Source: Nostoc paludosum FACHB-159
Lineage (GTDB): Bacteria > Cyanobacteriota > Cyanobacteriia > Cyanobacteriales > Nostocaceae
DNA length: 64,000 bases
Direction of reading: 5' to 3'
Assembly: GCF_014698835.1 (NCBI RefSeq)
Contig: NZ_JACJTU010000032.1
Span: 25,332-89,331, forward strand
Program-made: the position numbers and the translations under genes
In this document: positions 43,239 through 52,452 of the stretch, piece by piece
Numbering within the stretch: the first letter of the stretch is position 1
Layout: each line of letters begins with the position of its first letter
Notes under the pieces: generated by a model
Databases searched by the model: none
Told to the model about the DNA's origin: nothing
Seen by the model: the letters and a program-made list of their open reading frames with translations, nothing else

Positions 43239-45351
43239 AGGAATTTATATCATCAGGCATAGGTTGTAAAGCGACAAGACCTACTTTGCTAAGTAAACAC
43301 TGGCCCTGACGAGTTGTTAGCATCCGGGCAAATGTAGAACCACCAGCCAGGCGGTTACTGTCTTGAGGGTACACTACAAAAATAGGGTATCCCAAAGGAT
43401 AGCTTTGGAAAGTAGTAACATCAACATAATAATCATCATGCTGACACAAGTCATCTGAGGGATTAATGGAGCGCCGATCGCGTTTTTGAAACAAAGGTTG
43501 GCTAGGGTTGTTACCATTAGCGATCGCTAGGGGATAACCACTACACTGTTTCCACGTTTTACTGATAATCCCAAAACTGATAATCCCGGTAGCTCGTCCC
43601 TCTAAAGTCTCGCTACGTATCTGGTTTTGGGTTTTTGTGGTATCTTGTTTCGGAATTTTCGCTGCAAATAAAGCTTTGTCTTGGGGATTATTTTTCAAAA
43701 CTATTTCTTGAAATTTAGCGATCGCTTCCGGTTCGGTGGGAGCAAAAGGTTTGATTTCTAAAGGATTGGGCAGCTTAGAATTAATTTGTTGCCAATTAGT
43801 AATTTTTCTTGTGTAAATTTGACGCAATTGCTCAAGGCTGATTTGTCCTCCCAGAGCATTAGCCAGATTTGAGTCTCGCTTATTAAATGCGACAAAGACA
43901 ATTAATCCATCATAGGCTATTTGTTCTTTTTTTAACTGGCTTGTAATCTGATTTTCTAAACTAGTAATTGCAAAGTCTTTTTTCCCTGTTTGTACTTCTT
44001 CTATACTTTTAATTGGATTATTTATATCTGCTGATAAAACCGATTCATAATTATATATTGCTGTTGCATCTGGTCTGGGTTGAACCAATAAATTTCCTAA
44101 ACGGCTGTCGTCTACTGGTTGCGTTAAAATAAAACTCCACGTACTTTCTTTTTCTCCTGTATAAGTAAAATTTCCTGAAGGAAGATTGGGAACTTCTGAA
44201 AAATTTCGCACAAGTGTACGCCATAGAGCCAAATTAGGCTCATTGATTTTCTTACCTGACGAAAGCCAATACCAAATACCTCCACCTATTAGTAAAAAAG
44301 CCAGGATTCCTAGTAATAAAATTAACGGTATTGGTAAACGCTTTTCGACTTCAACAGAAGCAGAAGAACGCACTGAACTATTAGCATTATCTTCTTTGGG
44401 AAGTTGTAACAGTGCTTGACGAGCCGCTTCTGCACTTGCAAAAGGAGTTTCTAAACCTATTAAACGATAAATAAATTGTTTTAAATGATTATCTGTATCT
44501 GGCCATTGTTGATTGTCTCTAGGATCTAAAGGCTGGTTAGAAGATAAATTAGTTGTTCTTCCTACCCATAAATAAAAGGCTACCATTCCTAAAGATTGTA
44601 AATCTTGTTCTGGTCTAGCGGGGGTTGGTTGAGGAAGAACGGGTGGAATAAATAAGTTTTCCCAGATAGCTAAATCGCAAAAATATATAGAAAATTTTTG
44701 ATGACTTTCTAATTTAATTAAAATACTATCTAAATTGATGTTGCCGTGAGTTAAACCGAGTTGTACTTGGTTGGAAGGAAAACGCAGTTTTTGTGTATGA
44801 AGAAATTGGAGAGTTTGTAGTGTTTGATTGAGAAATTCCCGCACTTGATTTGATGTCATTGCTCCCTTTTCAATGATATATTTACTTAAAGTGTGGGATG
44901 AGTCTATTCCTTTAGCGATGACATAGCAGCGTTCTCCTTTATCATCAGCGATCGCTTCTTTAGTTTCCACAAGGCGAAAATTTGGAATTCGACTATCAGC
45001 TAAACTTACTCCACCTACTCTTTTAAAAGTTTCTTTGCGTTTTATCGTTTCGCTTTCATTAAAAGAACGACTGGGTAATAAATATTCTTTGATGATGACA
45101 GGCTGTTTATCTTTGAGTTGGATACCTGAGTATAAACGGCCTAAACCCCGCACACCCAAATAAGTATTTATTTGATAAGTACCCTGAGTGCCTTTAATCT
45201 CAGCCTCCTGTGGTAAAGTTGCTAGAAAACCACATTCCAAGCAAAACTTCGCACCTTTGATTTGCTGCGCCGTTTGAAAAGGGCGATCGCAATTTAAGGG
45301 AGAATTGTACGAACAGGGATATTCTTGATAAAAAGATTCTAGTGAAGGCAT
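43216..45351 (-). CDS. Zinc-finger pseudokinase fused to periplasmic phosphate-binding-like domain
   Basis: 711 residues from ATG 45351. The N-terminus has a CxxC-type finger (CDRP...CLECG). Residues about 55-320 form a protein-kinase fold, but the catalytic loop reads THGNINLDSILI instead of HRDxKPxN and the DFG position reads CDLAIW, so the aspartates for catalysis and magnesium are altered: a pseudokinase. A helix follows (about 345-365). Residues about 375-711 outside the membrane resemble PstS-type phosphate-binding proteins (WSFILTQPV, GLIVFVAFNKRDSNLANALG, LEQLRQIYTRKITNWQQIN). It likely senses an extracytoplasmic ligand and signals through the pseudokinase to the overlapping FHA protein. 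Confidence 0.82.
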   Translation of the reverse strand: MPSLESFYQEYPCSYNSPLNCDRPFQTAQQIKGAKFCLECGFLATLPQEAEIKGTQGTYQINTYLGVRGLGRLYSGIQLKDKQPVIIKEYLLPSRSFNESETIKRKETFKRVGGVSLADSRIPNFRLVETKEAIADDKGERCYVIAKGIDSSHTLSKYIIEKGAMTSNQVREFLNQTLQTLQFLHTQKLRFPSNQVQLGLTHGNINLDSILIKLESHQKFSIYFCDLAIWENLFIPPVLPQPTPARPEQDLQSLGMVAFYLWVGRTTNLSSNQPLDPRDNQQWPDTDNHLKQFIYRLIGLETPFASAEAARQALLQLPKEDNANSSVRSSASVEVEKRLPIPLILLLGILAFLLIGGGIWYWLSSGKKINEPNLALWRTLVRNFSEVPNLPSGNFTYTGEKESTWSFILTQPVDDSRLGNLLVQPRPDATAIYNYESVLSADINNPIKSIEEVQTGKKDFAITSLENQITSQLKKEQIAYDGLIVFVAFNKRDSNLANALGGQISLEQLRQIYTRKITNWQQINSKLPNPLEIKPFAPTEPEAIAKFQEIVLKNNPQDKALFAAKIPKQDTTKTQNQIRSETLEGRATGIISFGIISKTWKQCSGYPLAIANGNNPSQPLFQKRDRRSINPSDDLCQHDDYYVDVTTFQSYPLGYPIFVVYPQDSNRLAGGSTFARMLTTRQGQCLLSKVGLVALQPMPDDINSYACKSVP

Positions 45352-45391
45352 AGAGAAATTTCGTGAATTGCGCCGACTACTTCCGTTGCGC

Positions 45392-46069
45392 TCAACCTTT
45401 AACTAATCCTAACTTGAGTGCGGCCACAATAGCTTGAGTACGGCTATTAACCTTCAATTTTTCAAAAATACTCGTGAGATGCGCCTTAACAGTAGCAACC
45501 GTCACATATAAATGCTTAGCGATTTCTTCATTAGAAGCACCTTGAGTTAACCAATATAAAACTTCTTGTTCTCTTTCTGTTAAATGCACTTGCTGACATG
45601 CTCTAACAGAAGAATCTGAATAAGCTTGAAAAAACCGAAAAAATCGACTCGCCACTTCTGAAGGTAAATAAATTTCCGATCTAGTGACAGTATTAATCGC
45701 TTCACACAATTGAGTCGCCAAACGATTTTTAAATACATAACCAGAGGCTCCCGCCTGCATTGCGCGGAAAATCCAGTCATCTTCTTGATGAGCAGATAAT
45801 ACTAAAACCTTACCAGAAAATGCAGCTTCCTTCAGACGTGCCAGAACCGTAATCCCATCACATCCTGTTAATTGCATATCCAATAAAATTAAATCTGGAC
45901 TCTTGTGATTAGTGAATTTTAAAACTTGCTCTACACAATCTGCATCACCCACAACTTCTATAGGTAATGCAGAACTAACATTATAAAAATTCAGCAGGGT
46001 ACGTAACCCTTGCCGAAACCTTTCTTCATCATCTACCAGTAAAACCGAAAGCTTTTGATTGTTAATCAT
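45392..46069 (-). CDS. NarL/LuxR-type response regulator
   Basis: 225 residues. Receiver domain with Asp-rich pocket VDDEE, phospho-acceptor Asp64 in LILLDMQLTG and conserved Ser/Lys positions (VLVLSAHQ, GYVFKNRL). C-terminal helix-turn-helix LTEREQEVLYWLTQGASNEE, AKHLYVTVATVKAHLTSIFE. Starts 20 bp after the stop of a histidine kinase gene and lies 40 bp from the pseudokinase gene downstream, forming a candidate four-gene operon on the minus strand. Confidence 0.93.
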   Translation of the reverse strand: MINNQKLSVLLVDDEERFRQGLRTLLNFYNVSSALPIEVVGDADCVEQVLKFTNHKSPDLILLDMQLTGCDGITVLARLKEAAFSGKVLVLSAHQEDDWIFRAMQAGASGYVFKNRLATQLCEAINTVTRSEIYLPSEVASRFFRFFQAYSDSSVRACQQVHLTEREQEVLYWLTQGASNEEIAKHLYVTVATVKAHLTSIFEKLKVNSRTQAIVAALKLGLVKG

Positions 46070-46089
46070 ATTTTTTAATTACCAATTAT

Positions 46090-47232
46090 CTATCCACTTC
46101 TTGGCCTTGGCAAAATTACCGAAAATTGTGCCCCCCGTTCTGATAAAACTTGTGCCCAAATACTTCCTTGATGATCCAAAACAATTTTTTTAGCAATAGT
46201 TAAACCCAGCCCTGTACCTCCTCGACGGCGGGAATAAAAAGGGGTAAATATTTTTTGTAAATCCTCTGGAGATAATCCTGGCCCTTGATCGGAAATTTTG
46301 ATTAAAACTTCTTCTTGAAAAACCTGCCAGGTACAGCTAATAATTCCTGAATTCGGGCTAAAATGAACGGCATTACTGAGGATATTGTCAAATACCTGCT
46401 TCATTTGTAGTCGGTCTATTTTCAAAATAGTAGATGTATTTGGAATGTTTATTTGCAGGTTTTTTTCCTTAATCAAAGGTTGTAAATTGGTGACACTTTC
46501 AACAACTAAACTTCTTAAATCTTGAAGCGTAACTCTTAATTTTACACTTTGACCGCAATCAATAAGCTCGTTTAAATTAGTATCTAAATCTTGGATGCTT
46601 TCGCTGATGATTGTTGCTTGTTCTTGCCAAGGATTTTCCTTTAAACCCAAGCATAAATTATGTGCATACAATCCAATCATCCCTAAGGAATTACGCAATT
46701 GATGGCCGACTCGATGCAAAATATCTTCCAAAAGTTGAATTTCAGTTTTTTGTCTTCCATAGTCTAAGTAAATATCTACATACTTACCCAAGAGCATGGC
46801 AGAACGTTTTATGTATAATTGCAAACTATCTGAAATATTTTCATCAGTAATGATTTGGATGTATTCTGGTTTTTGATTTCTATAGCCTATGGGGCAAATA
46901 TAACAAATGGATGAAAAATCTTTCAGTTCAAATTTATTCACAGTAAAAACAGGCGGAAAGTCGGTCAGCCATGCTTCTGAGCGTAAATAATTTAAAGTTT
47001 TTTGAGAAAATGGAGATTGGTTTTGACGATAATTAATAACTTCCTGATGATTTTTTAGCAAGCAATCATGATAGACAATCCGAGCGAAAAAAATTGGCTC
47101 TTGACTAGTTAATTGCTCAGACTCAAGTTGACAAAAACTTTGGATATCTGAAGAACTCAAATAATTAGAGCCATTTTCTAGTTTGTGTAGAGAAAAGCCT
47201 AGTGCCATAGCTTCACTCGCTGTTTGTAGCAA
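46090..47232 (-). CDS. Sensor histidine kinase
   Basis: 380 residues. A GAF-like N-terminal domain (about 1-155) precedes a dimerisation region with HRVGHQLRNSLGMIG, where His177 is the likely phospho-acceptor, and a HATPase (FDNILSNAVHF, ISDQGPGLSPED, RRGGTGLGLTIAKK). No membrane segments, so cytoplasmic. It is the partner of the NarL-type regulator 20 bp downstream. Confidence 0.92.
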   Translation of the reverse strand: MLQTASEAMALGFSLHKLENGSNYLSSSDIQSFCQLESEQLTSQEPIFFARIVYHDCLLKNHQEVINYRQNQSPFSQKTLNYLRSEAWLTDFPPVFTVNKFELKDFSSICYICPIGYRNQKPEYIQIITDENISDSLQLYIKRSAMLLGKYVDIYLDYGRQKTEIQLLEDILHRVGHQLRNSLGMIGLYAHNLCLGLKENPWQEQATIISESIQDLDTNLNELIDCGQSVKLRVTLQDLRSLVVESVTNLQPLIKEKNLQINIPNTSTILKIDRLQMKQVFDNILSNAVHFSPNSGIISCTWQVFQEEVLIKISDQGPGLSPEDLQKIFTPFYSRRRGGTGLGLTIAKKIVLDHQGSIWAQVLSERGAQFSVILPRPRSG

Positions 47233-47922
47233 ATATTTTTACTCTTCTGTTGTCTAGTATAAATTTATGCAGTCTCAATAATGTTTATTTTTTTATTAAG
47301 TTATTTTTGTAAACTAATTATTACGAAGAATTATTAAGTTTTTATTCACAAGCGTAGCTCGGTTTTGTAAGTATATTAGGCAATAGGCAATAGCCAATAG
47401 GCAATAGGAAAGCAGATTTTTGACTTTTATAGAGTTGTTTTAAAAATAAAATATGAGTTTCATAGCACTCTAATTTGTAATAATTTGATAAATATTGTGG
47501 GATAAACGTCTTGCTTTTAGTAGACTAGGCTTTTTGACTTATTCGACAAAAAATATACTGCATCCAAACCAAAACTGCTCCAGACTAATCTACACAGTAG
47601 AGTTGCAGTTTTTCGGATTTTTGAAGAAATGTTTTTGCCACACCTTAAGATCTTCTGCTTAATATCCGTTTTAGCTAAAAATCAGGTTTAAACATCAAAA
47701 GTAGGGTGTGTTATGAGGTAGCCTAACGCACCAAAACCTTTAGGTGGTGTCGTACTTTCAGGGCTAAGTCCATTGGTGTCAACTTAAGCTCAAAGCTATA
47801 TCGGACAGGCGTTTTGCACATCCCTCACGCCCTTTTCCCCAACCCAAATTCCGACTTCAAAATGCAAAACCCGATTAGTATTGGCTTTCCAAGAGACTTC
47901 ATGAGTCTCTACCCAGTCTCTA
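47233..47922. other. 690-bp spacer without a gene
   Basis: It contains a ladder of aggcaat heptamers (about 47381-47412), a segment gtagggtgtgttatgaggta with complementary taacgcacc nearby (about 47700-47735), and the promoter of the histidine kinase gene. No reading frame with family support. Confidence 0.65.
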
Positions 47923-50900
47923 TTATTTAGATCTAACCAAATCTGCAATTGTCTCAACGAGGTTGGCTGGATCGACTGGTTTGGGAATATGGCGTTGAAA
48001 ACCTGCTAACATTGCCTGTTGATAATCAATTTCCCCGGCATAGGCAGTCAGAGCGATCGCTGGAATTTGTCCGCCTTGGTTTGGTGGTAAAGCTCTGATT
48101 TGTCGCACCAGCATATAGCCGTCTACCTCTGGCATTGCGATATCGCTGAGCAACACATCTGGCTGGGAGTGCTTTAAAGCAATCAGCGCCTCTGTTGCTG
48201 AGTTAACAGCGATCGCATTTGCTCCATACTCCTCAATGAGAAAAACCACAAACTCCCGTGTATCGGCATCATCTTCTACAACTAAAACTGTGATACCAGT
48301 CAAATCCAAAGCTGGCTCAGACACCCCAGTATCTCGATGGATTTGAGGTGAGGTTACCATGAGGGGCAGTTTCACCGTAAAAGTTGCCCCCTGCCCTTCC
48401 CCTAGACTCTGCGCCTGGACAGTTCCGCCATGCAACTCCACCAAGTGACGAACGATGGCCAATCCTAACCCCAGTCCCCCAAATTTTCGAGTTGTAGCGC
48501 TATCCTCTTGGCAAAAGTGTTCAAACACATGAGGCAGAAAGTCTGGGTGAATTCCCTTACCCGTATCGGTGACGATCATCTGGGCAAATTTTTCATTTGC
48601 GGTTTGTGGTTGTTCATTTGCTACCGATGACAGCTTGACTTCAACCCGACCACCTGGTGGTGTGAACTTGATGGCATTCGAGAGCAAATTCCAAACTATT
48701 TGCTGTAATCGGCTTGGGTCACCCAATGCTAGCTCTAAGTTCGGTTGAAGTATTGTGTGAATTTCAATTGACTTAGCTTCCGCCGCCAAGCGCACCGTTT
48801 CCATTGCCGCTAGAATTGTCGCTGCTAAATCCACCGGAGAAAAATTCAGGCTGAGTTTGCCTCGCAGAATTTTGGAGATATCTAGTAAGTCTTCAATTAG
48901 TTGAGCTTGTAACGTGGCATTGCGGGTGATAGTACTCAAGGCTTGGTCGGTTTTGGCTTGATTTAGCGTTCGAGTTTGTAACAGCTTTGACCAGCCAAGA
49001 ATAGGACTTAGAGGCGATCGCAACTCGTGGGAGACAATAGCCAGAAACTCATCTTTGACGCGGTTGGCTCGTTCAGCCTCTTCCCGTGCTGCCTGTTCCC
49101 GTGCCAAAAGCTGTTCTCGTTCTTGTTCTGCACGTTTGCGATCGCTAATGTCAATGACTGAACCGATGTATCCTTTAAATTCACCATCTACCCCGAACCA
49201 GGGACTTGCAGCATCAATCGCCCAACGATACTCACCATCCTTGTGCTGCAAGCGATACTCCAAGCGGAACGGTTTTTGGCGAGCGTTGGCTCCCAGAAAG
49301 ATGTTTTTGGCGGATTCCCGGTCTTCGGGATGTACGGCATTGAACCAGCCGAACCCCAGACCTATTTGTTCGGTCTGACCTGTAAACTCATACCAGCTTT
49401 GGCTGAGGTAGGTGCAATAGCCTGTGGTATCAGTGACCCAAACCATCACTGGGGCGTTGTCTGCCATGTTGCGGAAGCGCTCTTCGCTTTCTAAGAGTGC
49501 TTTTTCTGCTTGTTTGCGATCGCTAATGTTGGTGAACAGGATGGCAAACTTACGGTTGTGTGGGTCCCCGACACGAAAGGCGTTAACATCGAACCAGCGG
49601 TTCATTGCCACCGATTGATCCTCAAACCGCACTGGTTCGCCTGTCAGCACGACTCTGCCGTAAATCTCAAACCAAGACTCTTCTAGATTGGGAACGAGTT
49701 CCCGCGCCGTTTTTCCTACTACTTCCTTGAGTCCCGTCAGCTTTTCAAATACTTGATTGACTTCGAGTAACCGATAGTCATTTGGTTTACCGTTGTCGTC
49801 AAATAGCATTTCGCACAGGCAAAAGGCTTCATCAATGGAATCGAACAACATGCGATAGCGATGCTCGCTTTCTTGTAGCGCCAGGATAGAGCGATCGCGT
49901 TCAAATACAATGCTAGCGATTTGAGTGCCAAAGTCAGCTAATTGGTATTCCCAATCACTCGGCATTCGCGCTTCGTCAAAGCAAAGCATCAAAGAACTAA
50001 CTGGCACGTTGTTCGCATCCAGCACAGGCTGAGAATAGCAGGCCAAGACACCATGAGCCAGATATAAGTTCCGCCATTCCTGCGACCATCCTTCGTCATT
50101 GGCGATATCTGCACAGATAATAGGTTGCCCACCAAAGACCGCTTGACCGCAGATACCGATGCACAGGTCATTAATGGGGGCATCCTGAAGTTCTTGGCTA
50201 AAGGATGGCTCAAAGTCTGGGGTGATGAAATACTCACACCTTTGTCCTTGGGCATCAGCGACAAGGATGCAAGCACGGGTGCGGGGATTGAGATGGGACA
50301 CCGAGGCGCACACGGCTTTTAGGCATTCATTTAACGGATGCCCTGATGCGATTAACTCCAGCAGTTTCTTCTGCTCCACCAGCATCAGTTCCGTGTGTTT
50401 GCGTTCGGTAATATCTTCAGCAATTCCGCCCAGATACAGCAACTTACCTTGGGCGTCATGTATGGGAAAACTGCGATCGCGAATCCAGACAATCGAACCA
50501 TCCAGACGAATTACCCGATACTCTTGGCTCAATCCGCCTTGAATGCGCTGCTGCCATCCGGCTTGAATGCGTTGGCGATCGTCAGGATGAATAAATTCAA
50601 CGAAACGGCTTAAGTCTGTATAAATTTCCGTAGTCGAGCGCCCCCAAACTTGCTCGTAGGAAGGGCTGACATAGATTAGCCGATGTTCGCGGGCATCGCT
50701 AATCCAAATCACATCCTTGCTGTTCTCGGCAAAAGTTCGGAATCGGGCTTCACTTTCTTCCAGGGCGGTTTTGGCTCGTTGGCGATCGGTAATATCAAGG
50801 ACGGTTCCCACAAACTCAACAGCTTGCCGCAACTCTCCTTCACCTGCGAATATTGCCTGCCCATTAGCGGATATCCACCGCTCGGTACCGTCATCCCAGA

Positions 50901-51204
50901 CGATGCGGTAGTCAATTTCGTAAGTCCCCGACGATTTTGGATTGAGAGCAGCACTGATGGCATTTGTCACCCGCGGGCGATCGCTTGGGTGAATACGCTG
51001 CATAATCCGCGACAGCGGTAACACCACAGCCTCCTCTGACTCACCCCAAATTTCCCGCATCCGTTCGTCTAACTCGACGATATTCGTGCCAGGATCGTAG
51101 TACCACGTCCCAAGTTGAGCGATACGAATTGCGAGGAGCGATCGCTCCTCGCTGCGGCGAATCGCTGCATATTCCGGGTCACTCATGGGAGTGGAACGGT
51201 TCAT
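47923..51204 (-). CDS. Multi-PAS/GAF hybrid histidine kinase
   Basis: 1093 residues. Order: PAS (about 20-145) ending in DITDRQ, PAS (about 150-275) ending EDITERK, GAF (about 290-445; NDLCIGICGQAVFGGQP), PAS (about 455-565), PAS (about 575-690; HPEDRESAKNIF, DISDRKRAE), HisKA (VSHELRSPLSPILGWSKLL, about 725-745), HATPase (NLLSNAIKF, DTGKGIHPDFL, GGLGLGLAIVRHLVELHGG) and a receiver (about 960-1090; VLLSDIAMPEVDGY, Lys in HIPKPVDP). Cytoplasmic. It is closely related in its kinase and receiver parts to the 29.9-32.3 kb kinase, suggesting duplication with sensor swapping. Confidence 0.94.
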   Translation of the reverse strand: MNRSTPMSDPEYAAIRRSEERSLLAIRIAQLGTWYYDPGTNIVELDERMREIWGESEEAVVLPLSRIMQRIHPSDRPRVTNAISAALNPKSSGTYEIDYRIVWDDGTERWISANGQAIFAGEGELRQAVEFVGTVLDITDRQRAKTALEESEARFRTFAENSKDVIWISDAREHRLIYVSPSYEQVWGRSTTEIYTDLSRFVEFIHPDDRQRIQAGWQQRIQGGLSQEYRVIRLDGSIVWIRDRSFPIHDAQGKLLYLGGIAEDITERKHTELMLVEQKKLLELIASGHPLNECLKAVCASVSHLNPRTRACILVADAQGQRCEYFITPDFEPSFSQELQDAPINDLCIGICGQAVFGGQPIICADIANDEGWSQEWRNLYLAHGVLACYSQPVLDANNVPVSSLMLCFDEARMPSDWEYQLADFGTQIASIVFERDRSILALQESEHRYRMLFDSIDEAFCLCEMLFDDNGKPNDYRLLEVNQVFEKLTGLKEVVGKTARELVPNLEESWFEIYGRVVLTGEPVRFEDQSVAMNRWFDVNAFRVGDPHNRKFAILFTNISDRKQAEKALLESEERFRNMADNAPVMVWVTDTTGYCTYLSQSWYEFTGQTEQIGLGFGWFNAVHPEDRESAKNIFLGANARQKPFRLEYRLQHKDGEYRWAIDAASPWFGVDGEFKGYIGSVIDISDRKRAEQEREQLLAREQAAREEAERANRVKDEFLAIVSHELRSPLSPILGWSKLLQTRTLNQAKTDQALSTITRNATLQAQLIEDLLDISKILRGKLSLNFSPVDLAATILAAMETVRLAAEAKSIEIHTILQPNLELALGDPSRLQQIVWNLLSNAIKFTPPGGRVEVKLSSVANEQPQTANEKFAQMIVTDTGKGIHPDFLPHVFEHFCQEDSATTRKFGGLGLGLAIVRHLVELHGGTVQAQSLGEGQGATFTVKLPLMVTSPQIHRDTGVSEPALDLTGITVLVVEDDADTREFVVFLIEEYGANAIAVNSATEALIALKHSQPDVLLSDIAMPEVDGYMLVRQIRALPPNQGGQIPAIALTAYAGEIDYQQAMLAGFQRHIPKPVDPANLVETIADLVRSK

Positions 51205-51576
51205 GATGTTTTTACTCTACTCTCATAAATTGACCTAGCATCCTAATATATCAAAAAAAATATATCAAAAGGATGATTTTTCAGTGACAAAGTTGTGTGT
51301 CTAAAGCTGTTTTCAACCTTTCATATGGTATCGAATTGAAGACTTATCATTAAGGCTGACGCAAAGACACGGCGACACGAAGAGTTTTTTTGATAATTAA
51401 CTTAGACAGACATCATACTCAATGCCCAATGCCCAATGCCCAATGCCCAATGCCCAATGCCCCATGCCCCATGCCCAATGCCCCATCAAAAAATATCGAC
51501 AAAAGTCTAATTACTTTACAAGGGTGATGCAGATAACCTAGATGCATCTGGATTTAGTTACCAGCACAATACCTTC
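51205..51576 (+). repeat. Spacer with tgcccaa heptamer array before the right eCIS arm
   Basis: The array of caatgccc heptamers runs from about 51421 to 51485. Upstream an AT-rich stretch carries the hybrid-kinase promoter; the last 90 bases must hold the promoter of the right-arm eCIS genes. No gene. Confidence 0.85.
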
Positions 51577-52422
51577 ATGCTTATCTTCGTTCTTCAAACT
51601 TTAGCAGAAATTCTAGCTGGAGGAACTTCACTTACCAGTACAGAGCAGATTGACTTCAGCCATCCGAGTAATCGCAGGGAAGAAGGAGCCGGTCCGACTC
51701 TCAATTTATATATTTATGATATTCGTGAGAGTAAGCAGTTCCAACAGGCCGGCAGGCAAGTTGAACGTAATATTACACGCCATCTGCAAGCCGGCATCGT
51801 CAATTGGGCACCTGTTTGGTTTGATGTTTCGCTGCTATTAACAGCTTGGGATAGGACGACTTTAGGCGAGCATCACTTTCTCAGTGAAGCATTGACGGTA
51901 CTTATGCGCCATCGAGCTTTAGAGGAAGAGTTTTTAGTTCCCGAATTGCGGGGTTACGGTAGTTTGCCAATGATGGTTGGGCTACAACCGTCACTTGAAC
52001 CGGGCAGTTTATGGAGCGCTCTCAATGTACCTTTGCGCTCAGCTTTATATTTAACAGTTACCGTGCCTCTTGATACGCAATCAACTACAGTACCTTTAGT
52101 TTGGGAACGAATTTTCGATCTGCGAAATCAAATGCACGGCAGTGGTAATGGTAGCACCCAAATTATGACTCGGCGAGTAGTAATTGCAGGTGTTGTCAAG
52201 AGTGCAAGCACGAATCTGCCATTGATGGGGACAAAAGTTACTTTGCTGCGAAGTAAAAAATTCATCGAAAGCAATAAAGAAGGGCTGTTCTTTTTTGAAA
52301 ACCTTGAGATGGGTAACTATGTTTTAAATATAGATTGTCCTGGCTATTTACCGCAGAATGTTAATGCATTGGTAGATGACCAAAGCCATACTTTCAAAGA
52401 AATATTTCTAACTCCTGAATAA
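51577..52422 (+). CDS. Tail cap/terminator protein, Pvc16 (DUF4255) family
   Basis: 281 residues. The first 190 residues match the DUF4255/Pvc16 N-terminal domain: TLNLYIYDIRESKQF, PVWFDVSLLLTAWDRTTLGE, HHFLSEALTVLMRHRALEEE, LWSALNVPLRSALYLTVTVP. Pvc16/Afp16-type proteins cap the tube and end sheath polymerisation. The last 80 residues form a carboxypeptidase-regulatory-like beta domain (IAGVVKSASTNLPLMGTKVT, FFFENLEMGNYVLNI), an addition seen in several cyanobacterial members. It begins the right arm, 30 bp before the sheath gene. Confidence 0.9.
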   Translation: MLIFVLQTLAEILAGGTSLTSTEQIDFSHPSNRREEGAGPTLNLYIYDIRESKQFQQAGRQVERNITRHLQAGIVNWAPVWFDVSLLLTAWDRTTLGEHHFLSEALTVLMRHRALEEEFLVPELRGYGSLPMMVGLQPSLEPGSLWSALNVPLRSALYLTVTVPLDTQSTTVPLVWERIFDLRNQMHGSGNGSTQIMTRRVVIAGVVKSASTNLPLMGTKVTLLRSKKFIESNKEGLFFFENLEMGNYVLNIDCPGYLPQNVNALVDDQSHTFKEIFLTPE

Positions 52423-52452
52423 TTAAGCTTTTACTGACTTGGAGGCATTTTC

